Assembly: GCF_000710465.2 (NCBI RefSeq)
Contig: NZ_JAIZ01000121.1
Location: 1 to 47,575, forward strand
Length of the DNA: 47,575 nt
Reading direction: 5' to 3'
Source: Kitasatospora sp. MBT63
GTDB taxonomy: Bacteria; Actinomycetota; Actinomycetes; Streptomycetales; Streptomycetaceae
Positions within the stretch are counted from its first letter, which is position 1, and each line of letters starts with the position of its first letter. Below, piece after piece: positions 17,757 to 26,806 of this stretch. The notes under the pieces are model-generated. The model saw only the letters and a list, made by a program, of their open reading frames with translations. It had not been told where the DNA came from and made no database searches. The translations under genes were made by a program, and so were the position numbers.

Positions 17757-18014
17757 TCACGGGGGTGCCCTCAGGCATGTCCGCGCTTTCGGGTTGCCGA
17801 CAGCGAGGTCGGCGCCGACCTGGACCGGGCGGGGAGTGGCAGACCTGCGCCTACCATGTCGAGGGTGCCCAGCACCGGGCCGCGATCCGCCGTCAGGCCG
17901 AGCGTGAGCAGGACCAGGATCACACCGAGCCGCCACCCGGGCCCGGTGCCGGCGGCCATCCACGGCCACCCCGGCCCGGTCGAGGAGCAGCGTTCGGCGT
18001 ACTGTGACCGGCAT

Positions 18015-18218
18015 ATGTGGGCCGTGCCGCCGTGCGGCCAGCGTACGTCGCTGCTGGTGGACCAGCCCGCCCTGCTCAAGGTTCCCAAGGCGATCGACGG
18101 TGCCGGGCTGCCACCGGTCACGGTCCCGGCCTGGATGACCGCGGACCCCGAGGGCATCAGCCTGCGCGAGCAGCTGGCCGCTCGCGGCCGTGAGCGCGAG
18201 CTCGCCGGGAGCCGCTGA
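18015..18218 (+). CDS. Possible small ORF coupled to the next frame
   Basis: 67 codons from ATG 18015 (MWAVPPCGQRTSLLVDQPAL, then LLKVPKAIDGAGLPPVTVPA) ending at TGA 18216-18218, whose last base starts the next ATG (TGATG). The TGATG coupling and protein-like composition argue for a real or recently real gene. The frame is also open upstream. Family unknown; the style resembles small genes of integrative elements. Confidence 0.35.
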   Translation: MWAVPPCGQRTSLLVDQPALLKVPKAIDGAGLPPVTVPAWMTADPEGISLREQLAARGRERELAGSR

Positions 18219-18720
18219 TGACCGCAGTCACCGACCTCGGCCACATCGTCCTGCTCGCCGCCCGCCAGGCCGCCCGCACGAACGGCAAGGCCCCGTCCCA
18301 TCGCACCCGCACCGTCCGTCCGGACGGACGGACGGACGCGCCGTGCGGCCGCGGGAGCAGATGCCGGTCGCGGACGTTTTCCTCGCCCTGGTCGCCGCCC
18401 ACGGCTGGACCCTCGGCATCGCCGGCGGGGGCCTGCGCGGCCACTGGCCCACGATTGTCAGTGCCGAGGCTGCTGCCCACTGGCACCTCGCCGGCTACGA
18501 CCCGACCACCCGCCGCCTGCGCGTGCTCGCCGACTCCCCGCCCAGCTGCGCCTCAGCGTGCGCCGCATCCTCGCTGCCCTCGAGCAGCTGCGGCCCGGCA
18601 CCACGACGGCCGTCGACGTCCGCGTCGGCCCCGCCCCGTGGTGCAGCCCGACCAGGGCCCCGACGACCGGCCCACCCACGCGGCCGACCCGGCCCCCGCT
18701 CACCACATCTGCCAGGAGCT
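18218..18720 (+). pseudogene. Broken accessory ORF with a tetranucleotide repeat
   Basis: Starts MTAVTDLGHIVLLAARQAAR at ATG 18218. Protein-like sequence then moves to another frame at a GGAC repeat (VADVFLALVAAHGWTLGIAG, EAAAHWHLAGYDPTTRRLRV) and again near 18540 (LRLSVRRILAALEQLRPG). At least two frame changes make it non-functional as sequenced. Adding one four-base repeat unit would join the first two segments. Family not recognised. Confidence 0.4.
18322..18337 (+). repeat. Tetranucleotide repeat (GGAC)4
   Basis: Four perfect GGAC units, preceded directly by two GTCC units (18314-18321), so the tract can also fold on itself. It sits where the reading frame of the ORF starting at 18218 changes. 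Confidence 0.85.
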
Positions 18721-18946
18721 GAGCCGCCGGATGCGCCAGGACGCCACCGCCCACCGGACCGCGATCGCGGACGGCCCGGCCCCCGACGCCGACCAGCACG
18801 CCCGCCAGCAGCGCGAGCGCCATCGCGCCGCGCCCCCGCCGTCGCCTGCGGCCACGCCATCCCGCTGCGCACAGCAAAGGACCGCCTTTGAGACCGGCGC
18901 AGACTCGGTAGAGCTTGAGGTCGCAGACTCGCAAGCGGCCGGTCGT

Positions 18947-19576
18947 TCAGCGGGGCAGGATGCGCAGTACTGCCTCGCGTTCGCCGCTGAGCCGCAGGCC
19001 TTGCTGTACCGCGGTGCTCAGATCGAGGTCGCCGAGCAGGGTCGCGGCCAGCAGGTGCGGTGGTCCGGTCAGGGATGCGGTGGGGTGGTCGACCCGGCCG
19101 GCGTGGGTGTGCACCGAGCCGTCCTTGACTTCGATGACCAGGTCTTCGTTGCCGTCGGCGTGCAGTTGGAGGGCGATTGCCGGCTGGTCGGGGCGGTGGT
19201 CGGTGAGTGCCCGGGCGGGCATGTCCAGCCAGTGGGTGCGGAAGGTGTCGCTGCCGGCCGGCTCACGCAGCAGCGGAATTCCCCATCGGCTCAGTTCTTG
19301 CAGCACCGGTTCCAGTGCGCGGCCACGCTCGGTGAGGGAGAACAGGGTGGTGGCCACCGGCGGCGGGGCGGCCTTGCGGTGGATCAGGCCGGCTTCCTCG
19401 AGTTCGCGGAGCCGGTCGACCAGCAGGTTGCTGGCGATCCCGGGCAGCCCGTTGCGCAGGTCGGTGTGCCGGCACGGACCCAGGGCGAGCAGTTCACGGA
19501 CGATCAGCAGGGTCCATCGGTCGCCGATGGTGTCCAGTGCTTTCGCGATGCCGCAGTACTGCCCGTAGGTGCGCAT
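18947..19576 (-). CDS. HxlR-family winged-helix regulator with C-terminal sterol-carrier-like domain
   Basis: 209 residues. The N-terminal HxlR domain is evident from QYCGIAKALDTIGDRWTLLI with the Cys near residue 8, HTDLRNGLPGIASNLLVDRL and LREL. The C-terminal roughly 90 residues (ALQLHADGNEDLVIEVKDGS) look like the SCP2-like domain seen in longer HxlR proteins. HxlR proteins often respond to aldehydes or redox stress. It is divergent from the metallo-hydrolase operon at 19658, with a perfect inverted repeat in between, and so is the likely local regulator. Confidence 0.9.
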   Translation of the reverse strand: MRTYGQYCGIAKALDTIGDRWTLLIVRELLALGPCRHTDLRNGLPGIASNLLVDRLRELEEAGLIHRKAAPPPVATTLFSLTERGRALEPVLQELSRWGIPLLREPAGSDTFRTHWLDMPARALTDHRPDQPAIALQLHADGNEDLVIEVKDGSVHTHAGRVDHPTASLTGPPHLLAATLLGDLDLSTAVQQGLRLSGEREAVLRILPR

Positions 19577-19616
19577 GCCACCACCCTACCTCGCGGCATT
19601 GAGATTCAAAACTCTC

Positions 19617-19649
19617 TTGTTGACTTTCTCAACAACGTCGGTCTAGCGT
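19617..19649 (+). promoter_or_regulatory. Promoter with overlapping palindromic operator, probably leaderless
   Basis: TTGTTGA-CTTTC-TCAACAA at 19617-19635 is a perfect 7-bp inverted repeat. It contains a -35-like TTGACT (19620-19625), followed after 18 bases by TAGCGT (19644-19649). A start about seven bases further falls next to ATG 19658, implying a leaderless mRNA. Binding of HxlR here would block RNA polymerase. Confidence 0.55.
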
Positions 19650-19657
19650 CGCTGCCC

Positions 19658-20410
19658 ATGACCACCACCCTTTCCGTTCGTCGGCTCGCCTGGGCCGGCG
19701 TCGAGATCCGTCTCGGCGACACCCGCCTGCTGATCGACCCGCTCGAGAACGTCGCTCCGCTGGCGCCGGTGATGGGGCCGCCGCACCGGCCGGTCGACCC
19801 GGTCGACACCCCGCCCGGCACCCACGCCCTCATCACCCACCTGCACCCCGACCACTACGACCACGACCTGATCGCCCGGATCGCGGCCACCGGCACGATC
19901 GGCTGCCACACCCCGAGCGCGGCGGCGCTGCAGGAGGCGGGCATCACCCCCGTCGCCCAGCACCTGGGCCGCTCACGCCGCATCGGAGGGCTGACCGTCA
20001 CCCCGGTGACCTCGCTGGACTGGCGCGGCAACGACTGCGACCAGGTCGCCTGGGTCGTCGAAGGAGCCGGCCGGCGGATCATCCACTGCGGCGACACCCA
20101 GTGGCACGGCAGCTGGTGGCAGATCGCCCGCGACCACGGCCCGTTCGACGTCGCGTTCGTCCCGGTCAACGGCGTCATCGCCCACTTCGAGGGCTACGCG
20201 GCCAACGTCCCGGCGACCATGACCCCCGAGCAGGGCGTCGAGGCCGCCGTCGCCCTGGGCGCCCGCACCGTCTGCGCCATGCACTACGGCCTGTTCCACA
20301 ACCCGCCGTTCTACACCGAGCAACCCGACATCGAGCGGCGCTTCCAGCACGCCGCCGACGAGCGCGGCATCACCGCGGCCATCATCGCCGACGGCCGGCC
20401 CGTCCTCTGA
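19658..20410 (+). CDS. Metallo-beta-lactamase-fold hydrolase (UlaG-like)
   Basis: 250 residues. The zinc motif THLHPDHYDHD is at about 59-69; further ligands include the Asp of IIHCGDTQWHG and the His of CAMHYGLFHNPP. The order and spacing match the UlaG/YcbL-like branch of hydrolases rather than antibiotic-degrading lactamases. Expected to be a cytoplasmic metal-dependent hydrolase; substrate unknown. It begins a plus-strand run with an NAD(P)-binding protein and an MFS exporter. No ribosome-binding site precedes the ATG, in keeping with the leaderless promoter above. Confidence 0.88.
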   Translation: MTTTLSVRRLAWAGVEIRLGDTRLLIDPLENVAPLAPVMGPPHRPVDPVDTPPGTHALITHLHPDHYDHDLIARIAATGTIGCHTPSAAALQEAGITPVAQHLGRSRRIGGLTVTPVTSLDWRGNDCDQVAWVVEGAGRRIIHCGDTQWHGSWWQIARDHGPFDVAFVPVNGVIAHFEGYAANVPATMTPEQGVEAAVALGARTVCAMHYGLFHNPPFYTEQPDIERRFQHAADERGITAAIIADGRPVL

Positions 20411-20440
20411 CCATCAGAAAACATCAGAAACCATCGGAAA
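20411..20440 (+). repeat. Three tandem 10-bp repeats in an intergenic gap
   Basis: CCATCAGAAA, ACATCAGAAA and CCATCGGAAA follow each other directly between the hydrolase stop and the next start. They fill most of the 43-bp gap and end just before AAGGAG. Confidence 0.7.
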
Positions 20441-20453
20441 CAAGGAGCAACAC

Positions 20454-21098
20454 ATGAAGATCGTCCTGTTCGGTGCCGGCGGCAACATCGGCCGGCCCAC
20501 CACCGAGGAACTGCTGCGGCGCGGCCACACCGTCACCGCGGTCACCCGGGCCGGCCACGTCGACGGACTCGAGCACAAGGCCCTGACCGTGACCACCGGT
20601 GACGTCACCGACGCCGCCGCGGTCGCCGGCCTCGCCGCCTCCCACGACGCCGTACTGTCGGCCGTCGGCCCCCGGATCGGCCAGGAGGACGACCGCGCCA
20701 CGATCGTCGGTGCCGCCCGTGCGCTGATCGACGGACTCCGCCGAGCCGGCGTCACCCGCCTGGTCACCATCGGCGGTGCCGGCAGCCTGCGCACGCCCAC
20801 CGGCGCCCGGGTCATGGACGACCCGGACTTCCCCGCGCTGTGGAAGGCCAACGCCCAGGCCCAGTCCGAAGCGCTCGACCTCTACCGCGGCGTGCACGAC
20901 CTCGACTGGACGTACGTGTCGCCCGCCGCGGTCATCGCAGCGGGCGAGCGGACCGGGGTCTACCGCAGCGCCGGGGACACCCTGCTCACCGACGACGACG
21001 GCAACAGCCGCATCTCCTACGCCGACTACGCGATCGCCCTGGCCGACACGATCGAGAGCGGCACTGCGATCCGCCGCCGCATCACCGTGGCGTACTGA
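20454..21098 (+). CDS. NAD(P)-binding epimerase/NmrA-like protein
   Basis: 214 residues with an N-terminal Rossmann GAGGNIG motif at 7-13, then SHDAVLSAVGP and RLVTIGGAGSL, typical of atypical short-chain dehydrogenase proteins in the NmrA/YwnB-like group. The classical YxxxK pair is not obvious; KANAQAQSEAL is in the equivalent place. AAGGAG precedes ATG 20454 at good spacing. It ends 3 bases before the MFS gene, so they are cotranscribed. Role may be redox sensing or reduction of a small molecule. Confidence 0.85.
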   Translation: MKIVLFGAGGNIGRPTTEELLRRGHTVTAVTRAGHVDGLEHKALTVTTGDVTDAAAVAGLAASHDAVLSAVGPRIGQEDDRATIVGAARALIDGLRRAGVTRLVTIGGAGSLRTPTGARVMDDPDFPALWKANAQAQSEALDLYRGVHDLDWTYVSPAAVIAAGERTGVYRSAGDTLLTDDDGNSRISYADYAIALADTIESGTAIRRRITVAY

Positions 21099-21101
21099 GC
21101 C

Positions 21102-22367
21102 ATGAGCAACGACGCCGCCGACCGACACACCCGATTCATCGTCCTGCTCGCAGCGCTCGTGGCCCTGGGACCACTGTCCATCGACGGCTACCTGCCCGGA
21201 CTGCCGGACCTCGCCGGCGACCTGCGCGCCGGCGCCGCGGCCACCCAGCTCACCATCACCGCCTGCCTGGCCGGGCTGGCCATCGGGCAGCTGATCGCCG
21301 GGCCGCTGAGCGACACCTACGGCCGGCGGCGTCCGTTGCTGGCGGGCCTCGCCCTCTACACGATCGCCAGCGCGCTCTGCGCGGTGGCACCCGACGTCCG
21401 GACCTTCGTCGGCCTACGCCTGGTCCAGGGCATCGGCGGGGCGTTCGGCATCGTCATCGCCAACGCCATGGTCCGCGACCGCACCTCCGGAACCCGCACC
21501 GCACGTCTCTTCTCCGCACTGACCTTGATCACCGGCCTGGCGCCGGTGTTCGCGCCGGTCCTCGGCGGCCAACTGCTGCGCGTCACGGCCTGGCCGGGGA
21601 TCTTCGTGGCCCTGGCCGTACTCGGCGCCGTGATGCTGGCGGCCTGTTCCGCAGGACTGCCGGAGACCCGGCCCTCCGCGTCACGCCAGCCGCTGCCGGC
21701 TGTCGTCGGGCAGCTGCTCGGCGACCGGGTCTTCACCGGGTACGTCCTGGCCAACGGCCTGGTCTTCGCGGCGATGTTCGCCTACATCTCCGGCTCGCCG
21801 TTCGTCCTGCAGGAAATCCACGGCCTGTCACCACAGCAGTACAGCGCCGTGTTCGCCGTCAACGCCGCCGGACTCATCGCGGCCGCCCGGATCAGCGGCC
21901 GGCTGGTGGCCCGGGCCGGCGCCCGCGTGCTGCTGCGCGCCGGTCTGCTCGGCGCGACAGCCGGTGGCACCACGGTCCTGGGCGCGGTGCTGACCCGGGC
22001 ACCCCTGCCCATGCTCCTGATCGGCCTGTTCGTCCTGGTCTCCAGCGTGGGCCTGGTCATGCCGAACGCCGCGGCCCAGGCCCTGGCCGACCACGGCGGA
22101 CACGCCGGGTCGGCCGCCGCCCTGCTCGGCTTCAGCCAGTTCATGTTCGGCGCGGCACTTGCTCCGCTGGCCGGCGCGGGTGGCGCCACCGACGCCCTGC
22201 CGATGGGAATCATCGTCGCCGTGCTGCCGGCGCTCGCCCTGCTCACACTCGGCGTCCTCACCCGGTCGACGCCCGGTGAGCGCACCCGCAGGCCGGCTCG
22301 CCGAGGACCTGCCGGGCACCGGCGACCGCGCCGGCACATCGATCGCGGACGAGCCGGCATCCGGTGA
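21102..22367 (+). CDS. MFS drug-resistance transporter, Bcr/CflA type
   Basis: 421 residues with about 12 membrane segments. The loop 2-3 motif GPLSDTYGRRRPLLAGLALY is the MFS motif A, and LSIDGYLPGLPDLAGDL near the N terminus is typical of Bcr/CflA proton-driven exporters of drugs such as bicyclomycin or chloramphenicol. The last roughly 40 residues are an Arg-rich tail. It closes the operon with the hydrolase and the NAD(P)-binding protein, which suggests a detoxify-and-export module under HxlR control. Confidence 0.92.
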   Translation: MSNDAADRHTRFIVLLAALVALGPLSIDGYLPGLPDLAGDLRAGAAATQLTITACLAGLAIGQLIAGPLSDTYGRRRPLLAGLALYTIASALCAVAPDVRTFVGLRLVQGIGGAFGIVIANAMVRDRTSGTRTARLFSALTLITGLAPVFAPVLGGQLLRVTAWPGIFVALAVLGAVMLAACSAGLPETRPSASRQPLPAVVGQLLGDRVFTGYVLANGLVFAAMFAYISGSPFVLQEIHGLSPQQYSAVFAVNAAGLIAAARISGRLVARAGARVLLRAGLLGATAGGTTVLGAVLTRAPLPMLLIGLFVLVSSVGLVMPNAAAQALADHGGHAGSAAALLGFSQFMFGAALAPLAGAGGATDALPMGIIVAVLPALALLTLGVLTRSTPGERTRRPARRGPAGHRRPRRHIDRGRAGIR

Positions 22368-22587
22368 ATCGGGCCGGCGGGCCCGGGCCGCGGTCCTCCG
22401 GCACGATCACCTCAAGCTCCTCGCGACGCGCGGGCACGAGGGTTGAGCAGGTGGATCACCACGCGTGGCGCCGAGGCCGTCGCGACTGCCTCGTGCGGCC
22501 ACAGACGCCCCTGAATGTCATGGCGACCTGATCCCGCGGGCCGTGAGGTGAGCGCGGACGGGCCCGGGGCTCGCGGACGGCGGTCGC

Positions 22588-24300
22588 TCACCCCGTTCCG
22601 GCGCATGCCTCCGCCTCTGCCAGGTACCGCGCCACCGGGCCCAGGGTCAGCATGCCGCTGGCGGCGCCGGCGTGTTCTGCACAGGCATCACGCAGGGCAG
22701 CCGCAGCGCGGGCGGCGATTCCGCGCTCGCCGAGGCGTACGGCGGCACGGGCGGTCAGGCACCACATGGCCTCCTGCATGTGGTCACGCGGTGGTTCGGG
22801 CACCGCGGCGAGGGTGGCACGGGCCTCCTCGACCCGGTCCTGGGCGAGCAGCACGAGGGGGCGCGTCCACGGCCTGTACGGGCCCCAGTCGAGGTGCTGG
22901 TCGGTGGGCGCGGGCCGGTCGTGCAGCAGGCGCAGTCCCAGCAGGGCGAGCGGAAGAAGGCCGCGGTGCAGCCCCGGCATTCCGGCCGTCCGGAGGGTGT
23001 CCTCGGCCGCGCGGTAGTGCGCCGCTGCCGTGGCGGCGGTCGGTCCGCCGGGTTCGGCGCTGCGGGCGGCCGCGGCCCGGGCCCTGAACCACCCGGTGAG
23101 GACGGGGACGAGGGGCGCCTCGGTGGTGGCGGCGAGCCGGTCGGCTGCATCGGCGTGCGAGGTCGCGGCCTCGAGGTCGCCGAGGGCCGAGGCGGATTGC
23201 AGGCGGACGAGTCGGCCGAGTACGGCGAAGTTCGGCAGCTCGTGCCGGGTGGACAACTCGAGGATCTCGGCCCCGGTCCTGTCCCGTGCCGCCGCGAGCC
23301 CGGGGCCGCTGAAGGACTGCAGGAACACCCCGTTGAGGGCGAAGGCCAGCAGGGCTGGATCGGCCAGATCCCGTGCCAGCTCCTCCGCCTGACGCGCCGC
23401 CTGTTGCGCGTGCTCCAGCTCGGTCCCGGACAGATCGGCGCTGCGGCTCTCGACGGCGACCGTGGCCAGGAGGCGGGCGCGCAGGTCGGCGGGGCCGCCT
23501 GGTCCGAGCCCGGTGAGCGTGCGCTCGGCAGCAGCGACGACGGCGCGGGACTGCTCCGGGTCATCGGCCCGGCTCCAGATGGCGGGCACGTCGTAGGCGC
23601 CGATGATGCGGGCGGTCAGAAAGAGGTCGCCCGTGCGTTCCGCTGCCTCGATGGCGGCGAGGCGATCGCGCCGCGAGTGGACGAGGGCGTCGCCACCCGC
23701 CAGTGCGAGGGTGCGGGCCAGATCCACGGTGGTGCGCGGGCCGAGCCGGACACCAGGGCCGGTCCACGCGGCATGTGCTCCTTCGGCGCGCGCGGACCCG
23801 TTGAGGATGTCCCTCTCCAGACGCTGAAGGTCGCCACCGGGGTCGAGTCCGAGTTGGCCGACGAGCATCGCGCGGGCGCGGCGGAGGGCGGCCAGCGCGT
23901 CGGCCCGGCGGCCCGCGCGGTACAGCGCGCGGGCAACCAGCTCCCAGGCCGGCTCGCGCCACGGGTGTTCGGCGACATGGGCCCCCAGTTCGGCGACGAG
24001 ATCCGCCCCTTCCCCGGAGTCGAGGAGGATGCGGGCGCGCAGTTCCACCCCGTCCAACCTGAGCTCCTCCAACCGGGTTTGCTCGCGCTGCGCCCATGGG
24101 GAGCCGGTCACATCGGCGTAGGCGGGTCCGCGCCAGGCCGCGAGTGCCGTGCCGAGGTCGGTCACCGCGTCGGGGGTGCGGCGGGCCCGGGCCAGGGTGT
24201 CCTGGAACTGGTGGACGTCCACGTGCTCTCGCGGCAGGCGCAGCGCGTAGCCGGGACCTTCGGTGACGATGACGCGCGGCGGCTTGCGCGGCGGCCCGTG
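22588..24300 (-). pseudogene. SARP-type regulator lacking its DNA-binding domain
   Basis: The frame reads [20 protein letters not shown] upstream of GTG 24222, which is the end of the OmpR-like winged helix of a SARP, then the bacterial transcriptional activation domain ([15 protein letters not shown] to [20 protein letters not shown]) and about 350 residues of helical, TPR-like sequence. Everything before the winged-helix hairpin is missing, because the gene is joined to a DtxR-type gene near 24300. Translation from GTG 24222 would give a 544-residue protein with no DNA-binding domain. It ends at 22588, convergent with the MFS gene. Confidence 0.75.
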
Positions 24301-24964
24301 CGGGGAGGTCCGCGGCCCCTTGTGCGGTGGCGACCGTGACGCCGTCGGGCGACGGTGTCACCTGTACGACGGCGCCGGGCTGCACCCCGGCGCGGCGCAG
24401 GGTGTGCATCAGCCGGAGATCGGCCTGGATCGGCTCTCCGATGCGGTGTACGACCGCGCTCGCGCCGTCCGGGGCCCGCCCGAAGTCGTCGAGGCTGATC
24501 AATCCCTTCGTTCCCTCCCCGGGGGACAGTCCCGTGGTGTTCTTCCTGTCGAGCTCCTCCAGGCCCGGGATCGGGTTGCCGTAGGGGGATGTGGTCGGGT
24601 GTTGCAGCACGTGCAGGACACGGCGTTCGACGGCTTCGCTCATCACGTGTTCCCAGCGGCAGGCTTCGGTGTGGGCCTGTTCCCATTCCAGGCCGATCAC
24701 GTCGACGAGCAGGCACTCGGCGAGGCGGTGCTTGCGCATGACACGTGTGGCCAGTCGGCGGCCCCGGTCGGTCAGTTCCAGGTGCCGGTCGCGGGCGACG
24801 TGCAGCAGTTCGTCGCGCTCCATCCGGGCGACGGTCTGACTGACGGTGGGTCCGCTCTGGTTCAGCTGCTCGGCGATGCGGGCACGCAGGGGGACCACGC
24901 CTTCCTCCTCGAGTTCCAGGATGGTGCGCAGGTACATCTCCGTGGTGTCGATGAGTTGAGACAT
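23561..24964 (-). CDS. DtxR/IdeR-family iron regulator, 3' end replaced by out-of-frame SARP sequence
   Basis: Residues 1-222 are a clear DtxR-family repressor: helix-turn-helix ([20 protein letters not shown]) and all usual metal ligands in standard numbering (M10, H79, E83, H98, C102, E105, H106), followed by the SH3-like domain ([20 protein letters not shown]). After ADLPARAA (near 24296) homology stops and the frame runs on through the SARP gene in a different frame as Arg/Pro/Gly-rich sequence to a stop at 23561. The native protein would be about 230 residues, so roughly ten were lost and about 245 alien residues added. The core may still bind iron and DNA. Confidence 0.8.
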   Translation of the reverse strand: MSQLIDTTEMYLRTILELEEEGVVPLRARIAEQLNQSGPTVSQTVARMERDELLHVARDRHLELTDRGRRLATRVMRKHRLAECLLVDVIGLEWEQAHTEACRWEHVMSEAVERRVLHVLQHPTTSPYGNPIPGLEELDRKNTTGLSPGEGTKGLISLDDFGRAPDGASAVVHRIGEPIQADLRLMHTLRRAGVQPGAVVQVTPSPDGVTVATAQGAADLPARAAAQAAARHRHRRSRLRAAPAARARGRPPVPGHPGPGPPHPRRGDRPRHGTRGLARTRLRRCDRLPMGAARANPVGGAQVGRGGTARPHPPRLRGRGGSRRRTGGPCRRTPVARAGLGAGCPRAVPRGPPGRRAGRPPPRPRDARRPTRTRPRWRPSASGEGHPQRVRARRRSTCRVDRPWCPARPAHHRGSGPHPRTGGWRRPRPLAARSPRRHRGSGTHGRPLSDRPHHRRLRRARHLEPGR

Positions 24965-24972
24965 GCTGCTGG

Positions 24973-25512
24973 TCAGGCGAGGGTTTCGGCGGTGGCGGTC
25001 AGGACGGCGCGGCCGAGGATGTGGCCGGCCATGGTGAAGCCGAGGACGGCGGGGGTGGCGTCGGGGGGGACGCCGATGGTGTCGACGTCGAGGGCGTGCA
25101 CCACGATGAAGTAGCGGTGCGGGCCGTGGCCGGCCGGCGGGGCGGCGCCGATGAAGCGGGCCATGCGGGCGTCGTTGGGCAGCTGGAACGCGCCCTCGGG
25201 CAGGCCGGAGCCGGTGTCGTCGCCGGCGCCTTCAGGCAGCTCGGTGACGGTGGCGGGGATGTCGGCGACCGCCCAGTGCCAGAACCCGGAGCCGGTTGGC
25301 GCGTCGGGGTCGTAGACGGTGACGGCGTAGCTACGGGTGCCTTCCGGGGCGCCACTCCAGGACAGCTGCGGAGAGACGTCCTTCCCTCCCGGGATGCCGG
25401 AGAGGCCGGAGTACTGCTCGACCGACCATGCGGCGCCGTCGGTGACGGTCGTGCTGGTGACGGTGAAGGACGCCGCCTCCGGGAGGCGGGCGAAGGGGTT
25501 GTTGGTGCTCAT
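24973..25512 (-). CDS. PEBP/YbhB-YbcL family protein
   Basis: 179 residues from ATG 25512, with AAAGGAA seven bases upstream. It has both phosphatidylethanolamine-binding-protein signatures: [13 protein letters not shown] (CR1) and [15 protein letters not shown] (CR2). Bacterial members are small cytoplasmic proteins of unclear role with an anion-binding pocket. Its stop is 8 bases before the start of the DtxR gene on the same strand, so they may be cotranscribed. It is divergent from a GntR regulator across a palindrome. A paralogue lies at 37097-37684. Confidence 0.92.
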   Translation of the reverse strand: MSTNNPFARLPEAASFTVTSTTVTDGAAWSVEQYSGLSGIPGGKDVSPQLSWSGAPEGTRSYAVTVYDPDAPTGSGFWHWAVADIPATVTELPEGAGDDTGSGLPEGAFQLPNDARMARFIGAAPPAGHGPHRYFIVVHALDVDTIGVPPDATPAVLGFTMAGHILGRAVLTATAETLA

Positions 25513-25623
25513 TGCATCGTTCCTTTTCAGAGCGGGTTGCGGGCGGCCGGCGAAGGGGTCCGCCCGAGTGCCGTCCGGCGCGCAGCGGTGGCGGTGCCGC
25601 ATGTCGGCGACGACTTCGAATCG

Positions 25624-25666
25624 ACCATAGCAGCAATAATCGATTATTTTCCAGATCGTCTATGGT
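25624..25666. promoter_or_regulatory. Divergent promoter/operator between PEBP and GntR genes
   Basis: A perfect 14-bp palindrome AATAATCGATTATT (25635-25648) is flanked by ACCATAG (25624-25630) and its inverse CTATGGT (25660-25666). Each flank offers TATGGT in the direction of the adjacent gene, as a -10-like element. The palindrome would sit between -35 and -10 of both promoters. Confidence 0.55.
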
Positions 25667-25672
25667 GGTGGC

Positions 25673-26371
25673 ATGACGACCCACACCGCGGCCGCCTCGG
25701 GGAAGCCGATGCTCTCCGAGCAGGTCTACACACGCCTGCGCGACGCGATCATGCGCGGACAGTACGTCCCCGGCGACGCCCTCAAGCCGCAGGAGCTCGC
25801 CAAGGAACAGGGCGTGAGCCTGGCCGTCGTGCGCGAGGCGCTGCTGCGGGTGGTCGGCGAGGGCCTCGCCGACCGTCTCCCCAACCGCGGCTTCGCCGTT
25901 CCGGCCTTCTCCGACCGCCGCTGGCAGGAGATCGCGGAAGCCCGACGCACCATCGAACCGGTCATGCTGCGCATGTCCATCGAACGCGGCGACGTCGACT
26001 GGGAGACCCGCGTGCGGGCCACCCACCACCGGTTGGCCCGCACCCCTGCGTACGCGGAAGGGGAGGGCGAGTACTACAGCGCCGAATGGGCCGAAGCCCA
26101 CCGCGCCTTCCACCGCACCCTGTTGGAAGGCTGCGGCAACGCCGTCCTGCTGGAGGCCTTCGACCGGATGTGGACCGCAAGCGAGCTGGCCCGCCGCTGG
26201 TCGGCGCACCGCGCCCCGGGCCGGGACGGCATCGCCGAACACCGCCGGCTGGAGGAGACAACGCTGGCGCGTGACGCCGACACCGCCGCCGAACTACTCA
26301 CGCAGCACCTCGCGCTGACCGCGAACGCACTGACCGACTGCCCCGACCACGGACCCGCGAACCACACCTGA
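25673..26371 (+). CDS. GntR-family regulator with FCD domain
   Basis: 232 residues. N-terminal winged helix: MLSEQVYTRLRDAIMRGQYV, then LKPQELAKEQGVSLAVVREA and LLRVVGEGLADRLPNRGFAV. The C-terminal helical FCD domain has the usual metal-site residues within RRTIEPVMLRM, HRAFHRTLLEGCG and EHRRLEE. FCD regulators bind organic acids. Divergent from the PEBP gene, with a perfect palindrome between, so it probably regulates itself and that gene. The ATG is 7 bases after the putative -10 element, suggesting a very short leader. Confidence 0.92.
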   Translation: MTTHTAAASGKPMLSEQVYTRLRDAIMRGQYVPGDALKPQELAKEQGVSLAVVREALLRVVGEGLADRLPNRGFAVPAFSDRRWQEIAEARRTIEPVMLRMSIERGDVDWETRVRATHHRLARTPAYAEGEGEYYSAEWAEAHRAFHRTLLEGCGNAVLLEAFDRMWTASELARRWSAHRAPGRDGIAEHRRLEETTLARDADTAAELLTQHLALTANALTDCPDHGPANHT

Positions 26372-26806
26372 GGCCTGGCCCAGCTGGAGGCGTCCCGGAC
26401 AGGTGAAGTCGCCGGACCTGGTCGCTCCGACCAAAACCCACTTCAAACGCCACAAAGCATCCTCAATCACCAGTACCTGTCGCGTGAGGGCCGCGTCGCC
26501 GCCCGGGGACGGCTCAGGCGCATCGACGCCCCGGCGGAGGTCGCGACCGCCTACCGCGGGTTCGCGCACCCGAACCCGCCTGCTGTTGGCGCTCGGCGTC
26601 TTCGCACGGCATCTCGGCGTCGGATGGCTGATCTGGGGGCTGGCGACCGCAGTCGGCTGGCAGCTCGTGTTCGCACCTGGGAAGCGCGGCGGCCTGCTGG
26701 AGCGCGCCTCTGCCTGACCCGCGCCTCCCAGGACGTCGGTGGTCCCACCTTTTGGGTGGCGTCTCGGCAATCGGGTTTCACGCACCAGGTCGTAAATTGA
26801 CAGCCT
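26372..26806. other. Gap with degraded sequence only
   Basis: One plus-strand frame (about 26560-26717) holds a hydrophobic stretch, LLLALGVFARHLGVGWLIWG, followed by LATAVGWQLVF and a basic tail, possibly a relic of a membrane protein. It has no credible start, and nothing else is recognisable. Confidence 0.4.

Noticed and set aside
18641..20410. One continuous plus-strand frame from the accessory region through to the hydrolase
   Set aside because: It runs antisense through the complete HxlR gene; the hydrolase fold starts at ATG 19658 with its own promoter.
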